From: Hellea sp039977295
GTDB lineage: Bacteria; Pseudomonadota; Alphaproteobacteria; Caulobacterales; Maricaulaceae
Direction of reading: 5' to 3'
Length of the DNA: 64,000 bases
NCBI GenBank assembly: GCA_039977295.1
Contig: JBDWDN010000012.1
Location: 1,054,001-1,118,000 of the forward strand
The stretch's first letter is position 1. Each line of letters begins with the position of its first letter. Of this stretch, positions 8,958 to 17,885 are shown one piece after another. The translations under genes were made by a program, and so were the position numbers. The notes beneath the pieces are model-generated. The model saw nothing but the letters and a program-made list of their open reading frames with translations, was not told where the DNA came from and did not search any database.

Positions 8958-10367
8958 ATGGGCCCACAAAACCGCATAAGCACCGCAAATGATAACGCGC
9001 CAGCACGCCCCGCTAGACTTATGCGAGGCGATGGCTCTGTATCTTATCCGGCGGTCAATGAACGGCCATCGCCTCCCCCTTCAAATCCTATTCCTGACCT
9101 CATTACACTCAACAGTAACGACAGCGCAGCTGAGACGGCAACGGGTAGCCTAAAGCTGTCGCTTATTTGCTGGGCAACGGCGCTCATTATGATGCTGTCC
9201 GCCTTCTTTTTTGAGGCTGGCGCAGGGTTAAAAGTTCTCTCAAGCCTCACGCTTCTTTGGGCGGGCCTTTGGGGCAGCTATGTCTGCGCCGATCATGGCA
9301 GATGGCGGCTTAGCGAAGTTTCCGTCGTGACTGCATTGGTTGGATTGATGGGAGCCATATTTACAAGCGCCAGTTTTTTAGGCTTGGGCCTGACGCTGAC
9401 TGATGGATTACTATTGATGAGTATCACGCCTTTGCCAATCGGCTATATCTTAAAATCGCGCATTTGCGTCATGGCCTCAATCTGTGCATCGCTGCTTTGG
9501 GCCGCGCTCAGTTTTACCGGCCTAATAGAATATTCCAATATAATGCTGCTCTTCCCTGCCATCTTGGCCGTTCAGATCTTTACGGCCACCAAAGTTCAAT
9601 CAGGTATGGCCATGGCACTGGCCGTTCTAACCGGATATTATTGGCTCGGGAGTTTTATTTTCGCGAATTGGAGCGCGGATAACCTTCCGCTAACATTTGC
9701 GGCTGCGGTAATTTTTGTGATCGGCACAGCCCATCATAGAAGCGGGAAAGCCGCTGAGGATAAAGAAATAGCAGGGAGCTCGATACATATCTATACAGGC
9801 TGGGTGGCCGCAATCGTCGGCGCTATTGGGTTTCAATATTTCTGGCTATCCCCGGACGCCCTGCAAAACAGCGCAGCTTCATTAAGCCCTGAGGGCCTAG
9901 GTCTCTGGAAAGGTCTAACGCTCGGGGCACTAGCTGTCATATTCTGCAGCGCTATCATCCGCTATAAATACTCTCAAATTACGTTGGCAGGTATCTTCTT
10001 GGTGACGGCCGTCTCCGCCCTCATCCCAATGATGCTATGGTTCCCTGCTTGGACACAAAAAATGGTCGCGGCAATTCCTGGCATAAGCGCGGTCCCCGCC
10101 GCCGGAATATTAATCGGGGCAGGAATTTTAGCTGCCTCTTTAGGAATGATACTTAACGGCATCCGCAGGCATTCCCCTATTATGATGGGGTTAGGCATTA
10201 CGGCAATACTCGCGCAGGCTTATCTATTGATAAAACCCGAGCTTATGACGCTCGATCACGTGGTCATATTCGGCGCCGGGCTATTGGCCTCATTGGCCAT
10301 TGGCGCCGCAATTGCAGGCTCAAGCCTTGCGCATCAAGCACCGGCGCCGCGTTTAAAGCATGCTTAA
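8958..10367 (+). CDS. Multi-pass membrane protein of unknown function
   Basis: A 469-residue protein with a cytoplasmic-looking N-terminus of about 70 residues containing an NDNAPARPARL motif that recurs at the start of many unrelated alphaproteobacterial proteins. About a dozen hydrophobic segments follow, from LSLICWATALIMMLSAFF onward, separated by short loops. No transporter signature, active site or cofactor motif could be recognised. Its end overlaps the convergent rhomboid gene by 15 bp. The ATG at 8958 is used; another ATG at 8947 is in a different frame. Confidence 0.65.
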   Translation: MGPQNRISTANDNAPARPARLMRGDGSVSYPAVNERPSPPPSNPIPDLITLNSNDSAAETATGSLKLSLICWATALIMMLSAFFFEAGAGLKVLSSLTLLWAGLWGSYVCADHGRWRLSEVSVVTALVGLMGAIFTSASFLGLGLTLTDGLLLMSITPLPIGYILKSRICVMASICASLLWAALSFTGLIEYSNIMLLFPAILAVQIFTATKVQSGMAMALAVLTGYYWLGSFIFANWSADNLPLTFAAAVIFVIGTAHHRSGKAAEDKEIAGSSIHIYTGWVAAIVGAIGFQYFWLSPDALQNSAASLSPEGLGLWKGLTLGALAVIFCSAIIRYKYSQITLAGIFLVTAVSALIPMMLWFPAWTQKMVAAIPGISAVPAAGILIGAGILAASLGMILNGIRRHSPIMMGLGITAILAQAYLLIKPELMTLDHVVIFGAGLLASLAIGAAIAGSSLAHQAPAPRLKHA

Positions 10368-11030
10368 ATTTGTCGAATTAGCTTTGATAAATAACGGAGC
10401 TAAGATCATTCCCGCAACATAGCCGCCTATGTGAGCGGGCCATGCTATCCCAATTCCTGTAAAACTTTCGAGTAAGACCATAACTGCGTTTATAACGGCC
10501 CAGCCCAAACCAAACTGAATCATTTTATGACGACCACCAATGGCCCAAGCACCTGCCGCGAATAAAGCCGAAGCCCCGCCAGAAGCGCCCACAGCCCCTG
10601 TGACCGTGAATTGTGCGTTAGTTGAGGCCCACCATCCCCATTGAAAAAGTCCGCCAATAATCACGCCGGCAAAGAAAGTCAGTAGAAAATCGCGAGTCGC
10701 TCTAGGGGCTCTCCCCTTGTCCTTAGCCTGCAATTTAGCGCCTCGAATAACTGCGATACCGAACACTATTGTCATGCCAGAATTCATAATTACGTGCCCC
10801 CATCCACCATGTAAGAAACCGTGCCCGATTAGGCTCACCGCATGAGATACAATATCGGCGCCAGAGGTGCCAAGGGGGCGCAAGACGCCAAAGCGGTCTA
10901 TCATCCCAATAAGCGCGCCCGGTGTCACCATCATGAGCGCTTGAATGGCGATGAATATTCCTGCCAAATAGGCTGGTGCTTTTTCTGTGAAGTTAAACAG
11001 GGGTTCGCGGGGGTGTTGGTTTTGGGTCAT
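10353..11030 (-). CDS. Rhomboid family intramembrane serine protease
   Basis: A 225-residue protein with six or so transmembrane helices. It carries the rhomboid signature: HxxxN (H79, N83 in GHVIMNSG), the catalytic serine S150 in GASGG, and the catalytic histidine H200 in PAHIGGYVAGM. Rhomboids cleave transmembrane segments of other proteins within the inner membrane. The substrate cannot be inferred from the neighbours. It is convergent with, and overlaps, the membrane-protein gene upstream in coordinates. The ten or so residues before the first helix are polar and there is no signal peptide. Confidence 0.9.
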   Translation of the reverse strand: MTQNQHPREPLFNFTEKAPAYLAGIFIAIQALMMVTPGALIGMIDRFGVLRPLGTSGADIVSHAVSLIGHGFLHGGWGHVIMNSGMTIVFGIAVIRGAKLQAKDKGRAPRATRDFLLTFFAGVIIGGLFQWGWWASTNAQFTVTGAVGASGGASALFAAGAWAIGGRHKMIQFGLGWAVINAVMVLLESFTGIGIAWPAHIGGYVAGMILAPLFIKANSTNLSML

Positions 11031-11130
11031 ATACTCGCCCTAACCTGTTTTTATAATCTGTAAAAGATTTAACTGTCCTCTTTGCGTTTGGACAGAATCG
11101 GAAAACATAGAGCTCAGAAAGGCTCATTCG

Positions 11131-11769
11131 ATGCAATCTGCGCAAAATACATGGTATGTTCAGGTCAATGGCCAAGCTTATGGCCCTTATGACTCTGCGC
11201 AAATGAAAGCCTTCGTAGCCGAAGGGCGCGTCAATGAGCAGTCCATCATTAGTCAGACCGCGGCGCAAGGCTATGCTCAAGCTGCGCAGTTTCAGTCCTT
11301 CGCCCGATGGTCTGACCAGAATATGCAAGTCCAGCAGCCTGTTCAGCAAGCGCAAATCTTGCGCCCCATGTCCAATGTTGGCGGCGGGGTTCTCGCGCGC
11401 CAAATGCAGCCTACGAATTATTCGCCGCAAGCGATCGCGCCTAATCCAGCCCCGATGCAGCAGGCTCAAATCACCCCTCAATTGGTGGCCAATACAGTCT
11501 TTGTCGTTATGGCTGAGATCCGTTCAGATAACGGTATGCAGTTCTTACAGGCCCTTCAGAGTGAGGGCGCCGCGCAGCGCATAGGCGATTCGGTGTGGCT
11601 ACTGAGAAGCGGGTCCTCCGTCGAACAGCTCCGTAACCGCTTGAGCCAAGCTTTGACCAAGAATGACCGCCTATTCTTACTCGATAGTTTTAAGAATGAA
11701 ACCGCATGGTTTAATATCGGATCAGATATGGACATCCGCATTCGCGAGCTATGGGATATGGAACGTTAG
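11131..11769 (+). CDS. GYF_2-domain protein with a Cas2/VapD-like C-terminal half
   Basis: The N-terminus is a GYF_2 (DUF4339) domain at about residues 5-60, with WYVQVNGQAYGPY as its hallmark. GYF-type domains generally bind proline-rich peptides. A Gln/Pro-rich linker spans about 65-120. The last 90 residues (FVVMAEI..., SVWLLRSGSS, LTKNDRLFLLDSF) show the strand-helix-strand spacing and DRLFLL block of Cas2/VapD/SinR-like ferredoxin folds; this second assignment rests on pattern only. There is no signal peptide. An AGAAAGG ribosome-binding site precedes the ATG. The rhomboid gene is divergent and shares the promoter region. Confidence 0.7.
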   Translation: MQSAQNTWYVQVNGQAYGPYDSAQMKAFVAEGRVNEQSIISQTAAQGYAQAAQFQSFARWSDQNMQVQQPVQQAQILRPMSNVGGGVLARQMQPTNYSPQAIAPNPAPMQQAQITPQLVANTVFVVMAEIRSDNGMQFLQALQSEGAAQRIGDSVWLLRSGSSVEQLRNRLSQALTKNDRLFLLDSFKNETAWFNIGSDMDIRIRELWDMER

Positions 11770-11779
11770 AGCCTTTAGT

Positions 11780-12301
11780 CTAAAGCTCAACCAATCCGTC
11801 TTTGAAACGCTTAGCATTGGCGACATAAATCTCAGAGTTCATTTTCAGCATCGCAAAATGTTGCTCACTCAGCGTTTTTACGACGCGTCCCGGCGACCCT
11901 ACGACCATCGAGCCATCAGGTATTTCTTTGCCTTCAGTTATCAGCGCATGCGCGCCGATAATACAATTCTTACCGATTTTCGCGCCATTTAAAATCGTAG
12001 CGCCTATGCCGACCAAGCTATTATCGCCAATCGTGCATCCGTGCAGCATCACCAAATGCCCAATGATAACGCCCTCCCCTAGAGTGAGCGGCATGCCGGG
12101 GTCTGTATGAAGAACAGAATTGTCTTGAACATTTGACCGCGCGCCAATTTTAATCAGGTCATTATCACCGCGCAATACGGCGCCAAACCAAACGGAGCTT
12201 CCCGCTTCCATTTCGACATTGCCCATCACCTGCGCATTTGGCGCAACATAAGCATCATCCGCGAGTTTGGGCGAGACGCCGTTAAGAGAGTAAATTGACA
12301 T
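11780..12301 (-). CDS. Gamma-carbonic anhydrase family protein
   Basis: A 173-residue left-handed beta-helix protein of the gamma-carbonic anhydrase/PaaY-YrdA group. The hexapeptide repeats run from about residue 20 to 140. The three zinc-ligand histidines are present at H65 (HTDPG), H82 and H87 (GHLVMLHGC). Members hydrate CO2 or hydrolyse thioesters in some pathways; which applies here cannot be read from sequence. The start overlaps the DUF3126 stop by one base (TAATG on the minus strand), so the two are translationally coupled. Confidence 0.9.
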   Translation of the reverse strand: MSIYSLNGVSPKLADDAYVAPNAQVMGNVEMEAGSSVWFGAVLRGDNDLIKIGARSNVQDNSVLHTDPGMPLTLGEGVIIGHLVMLHGCTIGDNSLVGIGATILNGAKIGKNCIIGAHALITEGKEIPDGSMVVGSPGRVVKTLSEQHFAMLKMNSEIYVANAKRFKDGLVEL

Positions 12302-12516
12302 TAAGCTTCGTCTAAATCTTGCTGTAAGATAGAGATATTCAAGTCGTAAGAAATGTCGTTTTTATCTTCATCATCAATATAGAGAAGACCAAGAATTTCA
12401 TCATTCAGATAGACTTCGACGCTGTCCGAGACTTTACGCGGTTTAATCGAGATACCATCTGTGCCAAGGCGTTTGGACAGGTAGTGTTTTACAGAAAGAA
12501 TTTGTTCGGGGCTCAT
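12301..12516 (-). CDS. DUF3126 family protein
   Basis: A 71-residue protein that matches the small DUF3126 family found almost only in Alphaproteobacteria. Visible features are LSKRLGTDGISIKPRK and a C-terminal acidic segment YIDDEDKNDISYDLNISIL. No function is known. It overlaps the carbonic-anhydrase-like gene by one base, a common arrangement in this class. It has no membrane segment. Confidence 0.85.
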   Translation of the reverse strand: MSPEQILSVKHYLSKRLGTDGISIKPRKVSDSVEVYLNDEILGLLYIDDEDKNDISYDLNISILQQDLDEA

Positions 12517-12562
12517 CGGGCCGCTCCTGGTTTAAAATTGATTTGTATAGGTTTTGAATTTT

Positions 12563-13369
12563 TTAAAGGGTCTGCACCATAGATTTGGCTGGGTTGTCAC
12601 AACAAGGACCGCCAACGGGCTTGGCTGGGACGCCCGCAACTGTGCAGCTTTCTGGTACAGGCTTTAGGACCACCGAACCCGCCGCAATTTTCGAGCCGTC
12701 CCCGACCTTAATATTCCCAAGCACGGATGCGTTGGCGCCGATTAGAACGCGATCACCTATTTTTGGATGACGATCTTCATCGGCCTTACCTGTGCCGCCT
12801 AGGGTAACGCCTTGGAGAATGGAGCAATCATTCCCGACCACCGCTGTCTCGCCCACAACAAAACCTGTCGCATGGTCAAGCATCGTGCCGTGCCCGATAC
12901 GGGCGGCAGGATTAATATCAACGCCGAATAGCTCTGAGCTACGGTTTTGCAAATGAAAGGCCAAAAGATCACGCCCACTTTTAAAGAGTGCATGAGAGCA
13001 GCGATATGTTTGGATGGCCATAAAGCCTTTGAAATATAGAAAGGCTTGTAGAAATGACGTGCAAGCAGGATCACGGTCTTTGACAGCGAGCAAGTCTTTG
13101 GCCGCATATTCAACGATTGTCGGCTCCGCCTCTATGGCTTCGGTCAGAATTTTACGCAGTTTAAGGGTCGAAAAATCGGGCGTGGCGAGTTTCTCAGACA
13201 GATGATTGACCAAAGCGCCGCCAAGGCTATCTTGATCTAAAATCGTAGCATGAAGCAATGACGATAGAGCCACTTCTTTCGTGGCATAGGCGGCAGCCTC
13301 TTTTTTTAGATTAGACCAGACGCAGATATCTGGGGTGCTGTCTGTAGCAAGATTCACATTTCCCATCAC
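12563..13369 (-). CDS. cysE: Serine O-acetyltransferase
   Basis: CysE acetylates L-serine with acetyl-CoA, the first step of cysteine synthesis. The 268-residue protein has the helical N-terminal domain (to about 140) and a left-handed beta-helix with GVDINPAARIG, the active-site DHATGFVVGETAVVG, and GDRVLIGANASVLGNI. The C-terminal tail that docks in CysK is present but ends in NPAKSMVQTL rather than with the common Ile, so the CysK complex may be altered. It stands 46 bp upstream of DUF3126. The start is drawn at the first of two ATG codons (MMGNV). Confidence 0.94.
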   Translation of the reverse strand: MMGNVNLATDSTPDICVWSNLKKEAAAYATKEVALSSLLHATILDQDSLGGALVNHLSEKLATPDFSTLKLRKILTEAIEAEPTIVEYAAKDLLAVKDRDPACTSFLQAFLYFKGFMAIQTYRCSHALFKSGRDLLAFHLQNRSSELFGVDINPAARIGHGTMLDHATGFVVGETAVVGNDCSILQGVTLGGTGKADEDRHPKIGDRVLIGANASVLGNIKVGDGSKIAAGSVVLKPVPESCTVAGVPAKPVGGPCCDNPAKSMVQTL

Positions 13370-13440
13370 TCTATCCTTTCAAAGGCTGTTCTTTTGTAGA
13401 TAGGCATCGCAACGTCAAAAGCCAAATAAAATATTTGAGA

Positions 13441-13476
13441 TTATTTGGAAATGGCCGCTTATTTGGAAATATCCGC
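13441..13476. repeat. 18-bp tandem duplication at a gene end
   Basis: Two adjacent 18-bp units, 13441-13458 and 13459-13476, differ at two bases. The second unit encodes the last five residues and the stop codon of the sodium:alanine symporter (ADISK-stop on the minus strand). The first would read AAISK-stop in the same frame. It is therefore a small tandem duplication of the last six codons, lying beyond the functional stop. Confidence 0.8.
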
Positions 13477-14934
13477 TTGGGCCTTATCCCGCCAATATTC
13501 TGCCAAGTCCCGTTTTACCTCAGGCGCGAGAATGTAGAGTCCTATCAAATTGGGAATGGCCATCACAAAAATAAGCGCGTCAGCAAAGTCCAAGATCGCG
13601 GTCAGTTGCACCGATGCTCCGATCACGATGAACAGGCAAAAAATCAAATTGAAGGCTAATTCTTTGCCTTTGCTTTCGCCAAAAATATAGGTCCAGCCTT
13701 TCGCGCCGTAATAGGCCCAAGCCAGCATCGTTGAAAAGGCGAAAAGGAAAGCTGCGACAGAAAGAGGTAAAGGCGCCCAAGAAATTTTAGATTCAAATGC
13801 TGCTGACGTCAGCTCAATACCGCTCACGCCGCCATTCATGATTGTTTCCGTGTCGAAACAGGTGACCAAAACAAGGCCTGTAAGCGTGCATATGACGACA
13901 GTATCAATAAAGGGCTCGAGTAGCGCGACAAAACCTTCAGTCAAAGGCGACTCCGTTTTCACAGCGGAATGTGCAATCGCAGCAGATCCTAATCCAGCTT
14001 CGTTAGAAAACACCGCGCGCTGAAAACCGATAATCATTATTCCAAGCATGCCGCCGCCAGTCCCCTGCAGAGTGAAGGCGCCTTTAAAAATTTCGGCAAT
14101 AGACGATGGCAATTGCCCCGCATTCATAGCGAGTATAACGAGCGCGCCGATGATATAGAGAACCACCATAAACGGCACCAACTTCACCGTCGTTTTAGCG
14201 ATAGACTTGATCCCGCCGATGATAATGAGCGCGACCAATATCGCCATAACTAAGCCAACGGCCCAGCCATACCCTACAAGCGGGCTGCCGCTCTGCCCAC
14301 CTGTGACTTCCAGCAATTGCACATAGGCTTGATTAGATTGGAACATGTTTCCGATTCCAAGACAGCCAATCACAATACTCGCCGCGAAAAATAGACCTAG
14401 GAACTTCCCAAATTTCACCATGCCCTTTGCCGCGAGACCATCCCGCAGATAGTACATGGGTCCGCCCGACACGGTGCCGTCAGGATTAATGGTGCGGTAT
14501 TTGACGCCCAATGTGCATTCCACAAATTTCGTCGTCATGCCGAGAAAGCCCGCCATGATGACCCAGAATATCGCGCCAGGGCCGCCAATGGAAACTGTAA
14601 TCGCGACAGCGCCTATGTTCCCTATGCCGACCGTCCCAGAGACGGCGGCGGTCAGCGCTTGGAAATGCGTAATCTCGCCCGCATCTTTCGGGTCTGAGAA
14701 CTTCCCGCTGACAATATCAATGGCGTGTTTGAAGCCGCGTAGATTTATAAAGCCCAGATAAAAAGTGAAGAAGGTGGCGGCAAATATCAACCATAAGACT
14801 ATCAGGGGCAGCTCGGCCCCCATGACAGGGACTGAGAAGAAGATAAAACTAGAAAGCGCATCGGTAAGCGGCTGAACAAGATCGTTAATCCAAGCATCAA
14901 GGCTAGTTGCCTGTGAAGTGATATTATTTAACAT
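13459..14934 (-). CDS. Sodium:alanine symporter family protein (AGCS)
   Basis: A member of the alanine or glycine:cation symporter family, about 491 residues from the chosen start. It has ten or more transmembrane helices and the family signature TVSGTVGIGNIGAVAIT, plus GPGAIFWVIMAGFLGM and NEAGLGSAAIAHSA. It imports small neutral amino acids with Na+ at the inner membrane. I chose the ATG at 14934 (MLNNITSQ) rather than an upstream in-frame ATG at 14997, because the latter would overlap queF and adds no conserved sequence. It follows queF by 17 bp and could be cotranscribed. The C-terminal codons are tandemly duplicated just past the stop. Confidence 0.93.
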   Translation of the reverse strand: MLNNITSQATSLDAWINDLVQPLTDALSSFIFFSVPVMGAELPLIVLWLIFAATFFTFYLGFINLRGFKHAIDIVSGKFSDPKDAGEITHFQALTAAVSGTVGIGNIGAVAITVSIGGPGAIFWVIMAGFLGMTTKFVECTLGVKYRTINPDGTVSGGPMYYLRDGLAAKGMVKFGKFLGLFFAASIVIGCLGIGNMFQSNQAYVQLLEVTGGQSGSPLVGYGWAVGLVMAILVALIIIGGIKSIAKTTVKLVPFMVVLYIIGALVILAMNAGQLPSSIAEIFKGAFTLQGTGGGMLGIMIIGFQRAVFSNEAGLGSAAIAHSAVKTESPLTEGFVALLEPFIDTVVICTLTGLVLVTCFDTETIMNGGVSGIELTSAAFESKISWAPLPLSVAAFLFAFSTMLAWAYYGAKGWTYIFGESKGKELAFNLIFCLFIVIGASVQLTAILDFADALIFVMAIPNLIGLYILAPEVKRDLAEYWRDKAQADISK

Positions 14935-14951
14935 AAAAAAGATGTAATCGC

Positions 14952-15413
14952 TTATCCTCTGCCGCGGTAAGGCGGAACGCCCTGATCCGGAATCCAAAGG
15001 CCTTCAGGCGCTTTGCCATATTGATAAAACACATCGATCGGGATCCCGCCGCGCGGATACCAATAGCCGCCAATGCGAAGCCATTTCGGACTGATTTCTT
15101 TGACCAGCCGCTGGCCAATACCCGTTGTGCAAGCTTCGTGGAAGTCCCCGTGATTACGAAATGAACCGAGGAAAAGTTTGAAGGCTTTGCTTTCGACAAT
15201 CCACTCATCGGGGCAATAATCCACCACTAAATGCGCAAAATCAGGCTGTCCCGTGACAGGGCAAATACTTGTAAACTCAGGCGCAACGAGCCGCACCATA
15301 TAGGGCTCATCACATGGGTTTTTCACTCGCTCTAAAACAGCCTCATCAGGCGAATTTGGCAAACCCTTCATCTGTCCCAGTTGATCAAGTTTATTATAGC
15401 GCTCTTCGGTCAT
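14952..15413 (-). CDS. queF: NADPH-dependent 7-cyano-7-deazaguanine reductase
   Basis: QueF reduces preQ0 to preQ1 in queuosine synthesis for tRNA wobble position 34. The 153-residue single-domain form has the nucleophilic C51 and general acid D58 in FTSICPVTGQPDFAH. It also has the QueF motif ESKAFKLFLGSFRNHGDFHE and the C-terminal GIPIDVFYQYG segment. No other queuosine genes lie in the window, and I see no preQ1 riboswitch upstream. Length is typical of the type I (YkvM-like) enzyme. Confidence 0.96.
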   Translation of the reverse strand: MTEERYNKLDQLGQMKGLPNSPDEAVLERVKNPCDEPYMVRLVAPEFTSICPVTGQPDFAHLVVDYCPDEWIVESKAFKLFLGSFRNHGDFHEACTTGIGQRLVKEISPKWLRIGGYWYPRGGIPIDVFYQYGKAPEGLWIPDQGVPPYRGRG

Positions 15414-15451
15414 GGGCGCGGGGTAGCGGGGTTTACCGCAAAGGGCAAGGC

Positions 15452-16636
15452 TTAGGCGGGTTTAGTTACAGGCTTTGCTGTTTTGACATGTTTGTAATTG
15501 CGGATGAACCGCCTGCCGGGCACCTCAATGAAGTGATAAGTAAGATGAGAGAAACAAATAACGGCGCAAAGATACACGGCCAAGAGCATATCCCCCCCCC
15601 ATCCGCCTTCATTCCAGCTAGGCATGAGCGCGCCCAGAACTTTGTTGCCAAAGATTGAAAACGCGATGGAGATGATGACGTGAGTCATATAAGTCGAATA
15701 AGATATTTTGGCGAGATAGAGAAATGGCTTGGAGCCCATGAAACGCGAAACAATTCCGCCGTCAAAGGCGAAGACCACCATAAAACCCAATAGCAACGGC
15801 GCGGCGAAAAACTGCATTTTTCCGCCGCAATAGATAACGAAGAGTGTAGAGCCGATAAGCGTAACAGCCTCAAGACCTGAAAAAAGCAAAGCCTTACCGC
15901 TTGTTTTTAGTTTATCAGCCTTTGGTTTAAGCCAATCAAAAATTTTGGCCGCGATAACGCCCGTAAAGAACCCTGCGACGCAGCGAAAAAAAGCGTAATC
16001 ATAGGTTATATCCAAATTGGGCTTTAGCTTTGATAGCCCAGCATAAATTAGCACAACAATAGCGCCCAACCCTATAAAGTGTATAAGTTTTGTTGGTCTT
16101 GCCCGTAGCATGACGGCGACGAAGACGAAATATGTAAAGAACTCCGCGCTAATAGTCCAAGCCGGCGGATTAAACGTCAAACTGTTATTTACGCCCATAG
16201 CATGGGTCAGCGTGAGATTGCTCAAAAGACTCCCCCACCCTTCCTGCGCACCAGCTGTGAAAGGCAGGATTTCACCAACATCATGTGTGGCAATTCCAAC
16301 CTTATGAGCCACGAGACGCAGAACAGCAAATGCCACAAAGATCGCCAACATGAAAAAATGCAACGGATAAATACGCGCGAAACGCCGTTTCATAAAGTCC
16401 TTCGCGTCCGCTCCATCCTTAAGTTTCCCGTCATAGAGCCGAAACATTAGAAAGCCCGACAGCGCAAAAAACAAATCTATAATGACCGCGCCATTATTGA
16501 AAAAGGCCAGGCTATTCAGATGAGAGAACCAAATTGTGTGATAAACCGCTACAAACAACGCCAATAGCCCGCGAAATCCGTCAAGGGCTGCGAAATATTC
16601 GCTATGGCCATAAGGCTTTGAGAGTTGGTTTGTCAA
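15452..16636 (-). CDS. Acyltransferase family 3 (OafA/YrhL-like) membrane protein
   Basis: A 394-residue integral membrane O-acyltransferase. The N-terminus LDGFRGLLALFVAVYHT carries the conserved Arg and the catalytic-type His of the family, and FFALSGFLMFRLY and NPPAWTISAEFFTYF follow. Such proteins acetylate or acylate surface polysaccharides, lipids or antibiotics; the target is unknown. About ten transmembrane helices are expected. The coding strand contains a run of nine G (codons W346-G347-G348-D349). A length change there would replace the final 45 or so residues, including the last helix. Confidence 0.88.
   Translation of the reverse strand: MTNQLSKPYGHSEYFAALDGFRGLLALFVAVYHTIWFSHLNSLAFFNNGAVIIDLFFALSGFLMFRLYDGKLKDGADAKDFMKRRFARIYPLHFFMLAIFVAFAVLRLVAHKVGIATHDVGEILPFTAGAQEGWGSLLSNLTLTHAMGVNNSLTFNPPAWTISAEFFTYFVFVAVMLRARPTKLIHFIGLGAIVVLIYAGLSKLKPNLDITYDYAFFRCVAGFFTGVIAAKIFDWLKPKADKLKTSGKALLFSGLEAVTLIGSTLFVIYCGGKMQFFAAPLLLGFMVVFAFDGGIVSRFMGSKPFLYLAKISYSTYMTHVIISIAFSIFGNKVLGALMPSWNEGGWGGDMLLAVYLCAVICFSHLTYHFIEVPGRRFIRNYKHVKTAKPVTKPA
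15592..15600 (-). repeat. Nine-base homopolymer tract inside the acyltransferase gene
   Basis: Nine consecutive C on the plus strand (G on the coding strand) lie at codons 346-349 of the acyltransferase. Long G/C tracts are prone to slipped-strand mispairing. One shifted frame stays open to a stop at 15466, giving a different C-terminus of about 45 residues. The tract is seen directly; phase variation is inferred, and a sequencing length error is also possible. Confidence 0.7.
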
Positions 16637-16772
16637 AAAACTGTCCTATTTAGGCACATTAGCTCGCATAAACGTCCGAAAAGCTAAGTCCCGCGAAAAT
16701 TCAATTCACACTATGCAAGAAGCTTGTTAGGTTTACGGATAAATCAGTCACATTCCTGTGAGGAGACACAAC

Positions 16773-17882
16773 ATGAAATCACGCGCCGCAGTCGCTTTTG
16801 GAGCTGGTAAAGACTTAGAGATCGTAGAGGTTGACGTTGAAGGCCCTCAGCCCGGAGAGGTTCTGATCGAGATTAAAGCGACTGGCATTTGCCATACTGA
16901 TGCGTTCACCTTGTCAGGCGAAGACCCAGAAGGTGCCTTCCCTGCTATCTTGGGCCATGAAGGCGCGGGCATTGTTCGCGAAGTCGGCGCAGGCGTAACC
17001 TCGCTGGAGGTCGGCGATCATGTCATTCCGCTCTATACTGCAGAATGCCGCGAATGTGATTTTTGCCTTCACCCCAAAACCAATCTTTGCCAATCCGTGC
17101 GGTCAACACAGGGTCAAGGCTTGATGCCTAATGGAACGTCTCGTTTTTCTTTTAAGGGCCAAAAGATATTGCATTATATGGGCTGTTCGACATTCTCTAA
17201 TTACACGGTCTTGCCTGAAGTTTCCCTTGCCAAAATTCGTAAAGACGCCCCTTTTGATATGGCGTGTTATATTGGCTGCGGCGTCACCACAGGCGTCGGC
17301 GCTGTCATCTATTCTGCCAAGGCAGAACCCAATTGCCGCGCTGTCGTTTTCGGTCTTGGCGGAATTGGGCTCAACGTTATTCAAGGCCTAAAAATGATTG
17401 GGGCCAAGCAAATCGTCGGCGTTGACCTTAACCCTGAGCGCGAAGCCATCGCTCGTAAATTTGGCATGACGGATTTCGTCAATCCCACAAAAATCAAAGG
17501 TGACCTCACAGGCCATATTGTCGATATCACGGGCGGCGGCGCGGATTATACTTTTGAATGTATTGGCAATGTAGATGTGATGCGCGTCGCGCTAGAGAGC
17601 TGTCACAAAGGCTGGGGCGAAAGCTATATCATTGGGGTTGCGGGTGCTGGCAAAGAAATCTCCACCCGCCCATTCCAACTTGTCACAGGTCGAAGCTGGA
17701 AAGGCGTTGCCTTTGGCGGCGCCAGAGGCCGCACAGACGTTCCCTCCATTGTCGACATGTATATGGATGGACGCATCCAAATCGACCCGCTGATAACGCA
17801 TAAGATGGGCATTGAGGATATTAATAAGGCATTTCATTTGATGCATGAAGGTAAGAGCATTCGGAGTGTTGTGGAGTTTTAG
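16773..17882 (+). CDS. frmA: S-(hydroxymethyl)glutathione dehydrogenase / class III alcohol dehydrogenase
   Basis: This enzyme oxidises S-hydroxymethylglutathione, formed from formaldehyde and glutathione, to S-formylglutathione with NAD+. The catalytic zinc ligands are C40 (GICHTD) and H62 (GHEGAG); the structural zinc is bound by C92, C95, C98 and C106 (CRECDFCLHPKTNLC). The Rossmann motif GLGGIGLNVIQG follows. The start at 16773 (MKSRAAVAF) has a GAGGAG ribosome-binding site 13 bp upstream; an in-frame GTG at 16758 overlaps that site and was rejected. FghA, the next enzyme of the pathway, is 4 kb downstream on the same strand. Confidence 0.95.
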   Translation: MKSRAAVAFGAGKDLEIVEVDVEGPQPGEVLIEIKATGICHTDAFTLSGEDPEGAFPAILGHEGAGIVREVGAGVTSLEVGDHVIPLYTAECRECDFCLHPKTNLCQSVRSTQGQGLMPNGTSRFSFKGQKILHYMGCSTFSNYTVLPEVSLAKIRKDAPFDMACYIGCGVTTGVGAVIYSAKAEPNCRAVVFGLGGIGLNVIQGLKMIGAKQIVGVDLNPEREAIARKFGMTDFVNPTKIKGDLTGHIVDITGGGADYTFECIGNVDVMRVALESCHKGWGESYIIGVAGAGKEISTRPFQLVTGRSWKGVAFGGARGRTDVPSIVDMYMDGRIQIDPLITHKMGIEDINKAFHLMHEGKSIRSVVEF

Positions 17883-17885
17883 GTC

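Noticed and set aside
10993..11481. A 162-codon minus-strand frame overlapping the GYF gene and the rhomboid start
   Set aside because: It runs through the GYF gene and the divergent promoter region without any recognisable domain, so the two real genes explain it.
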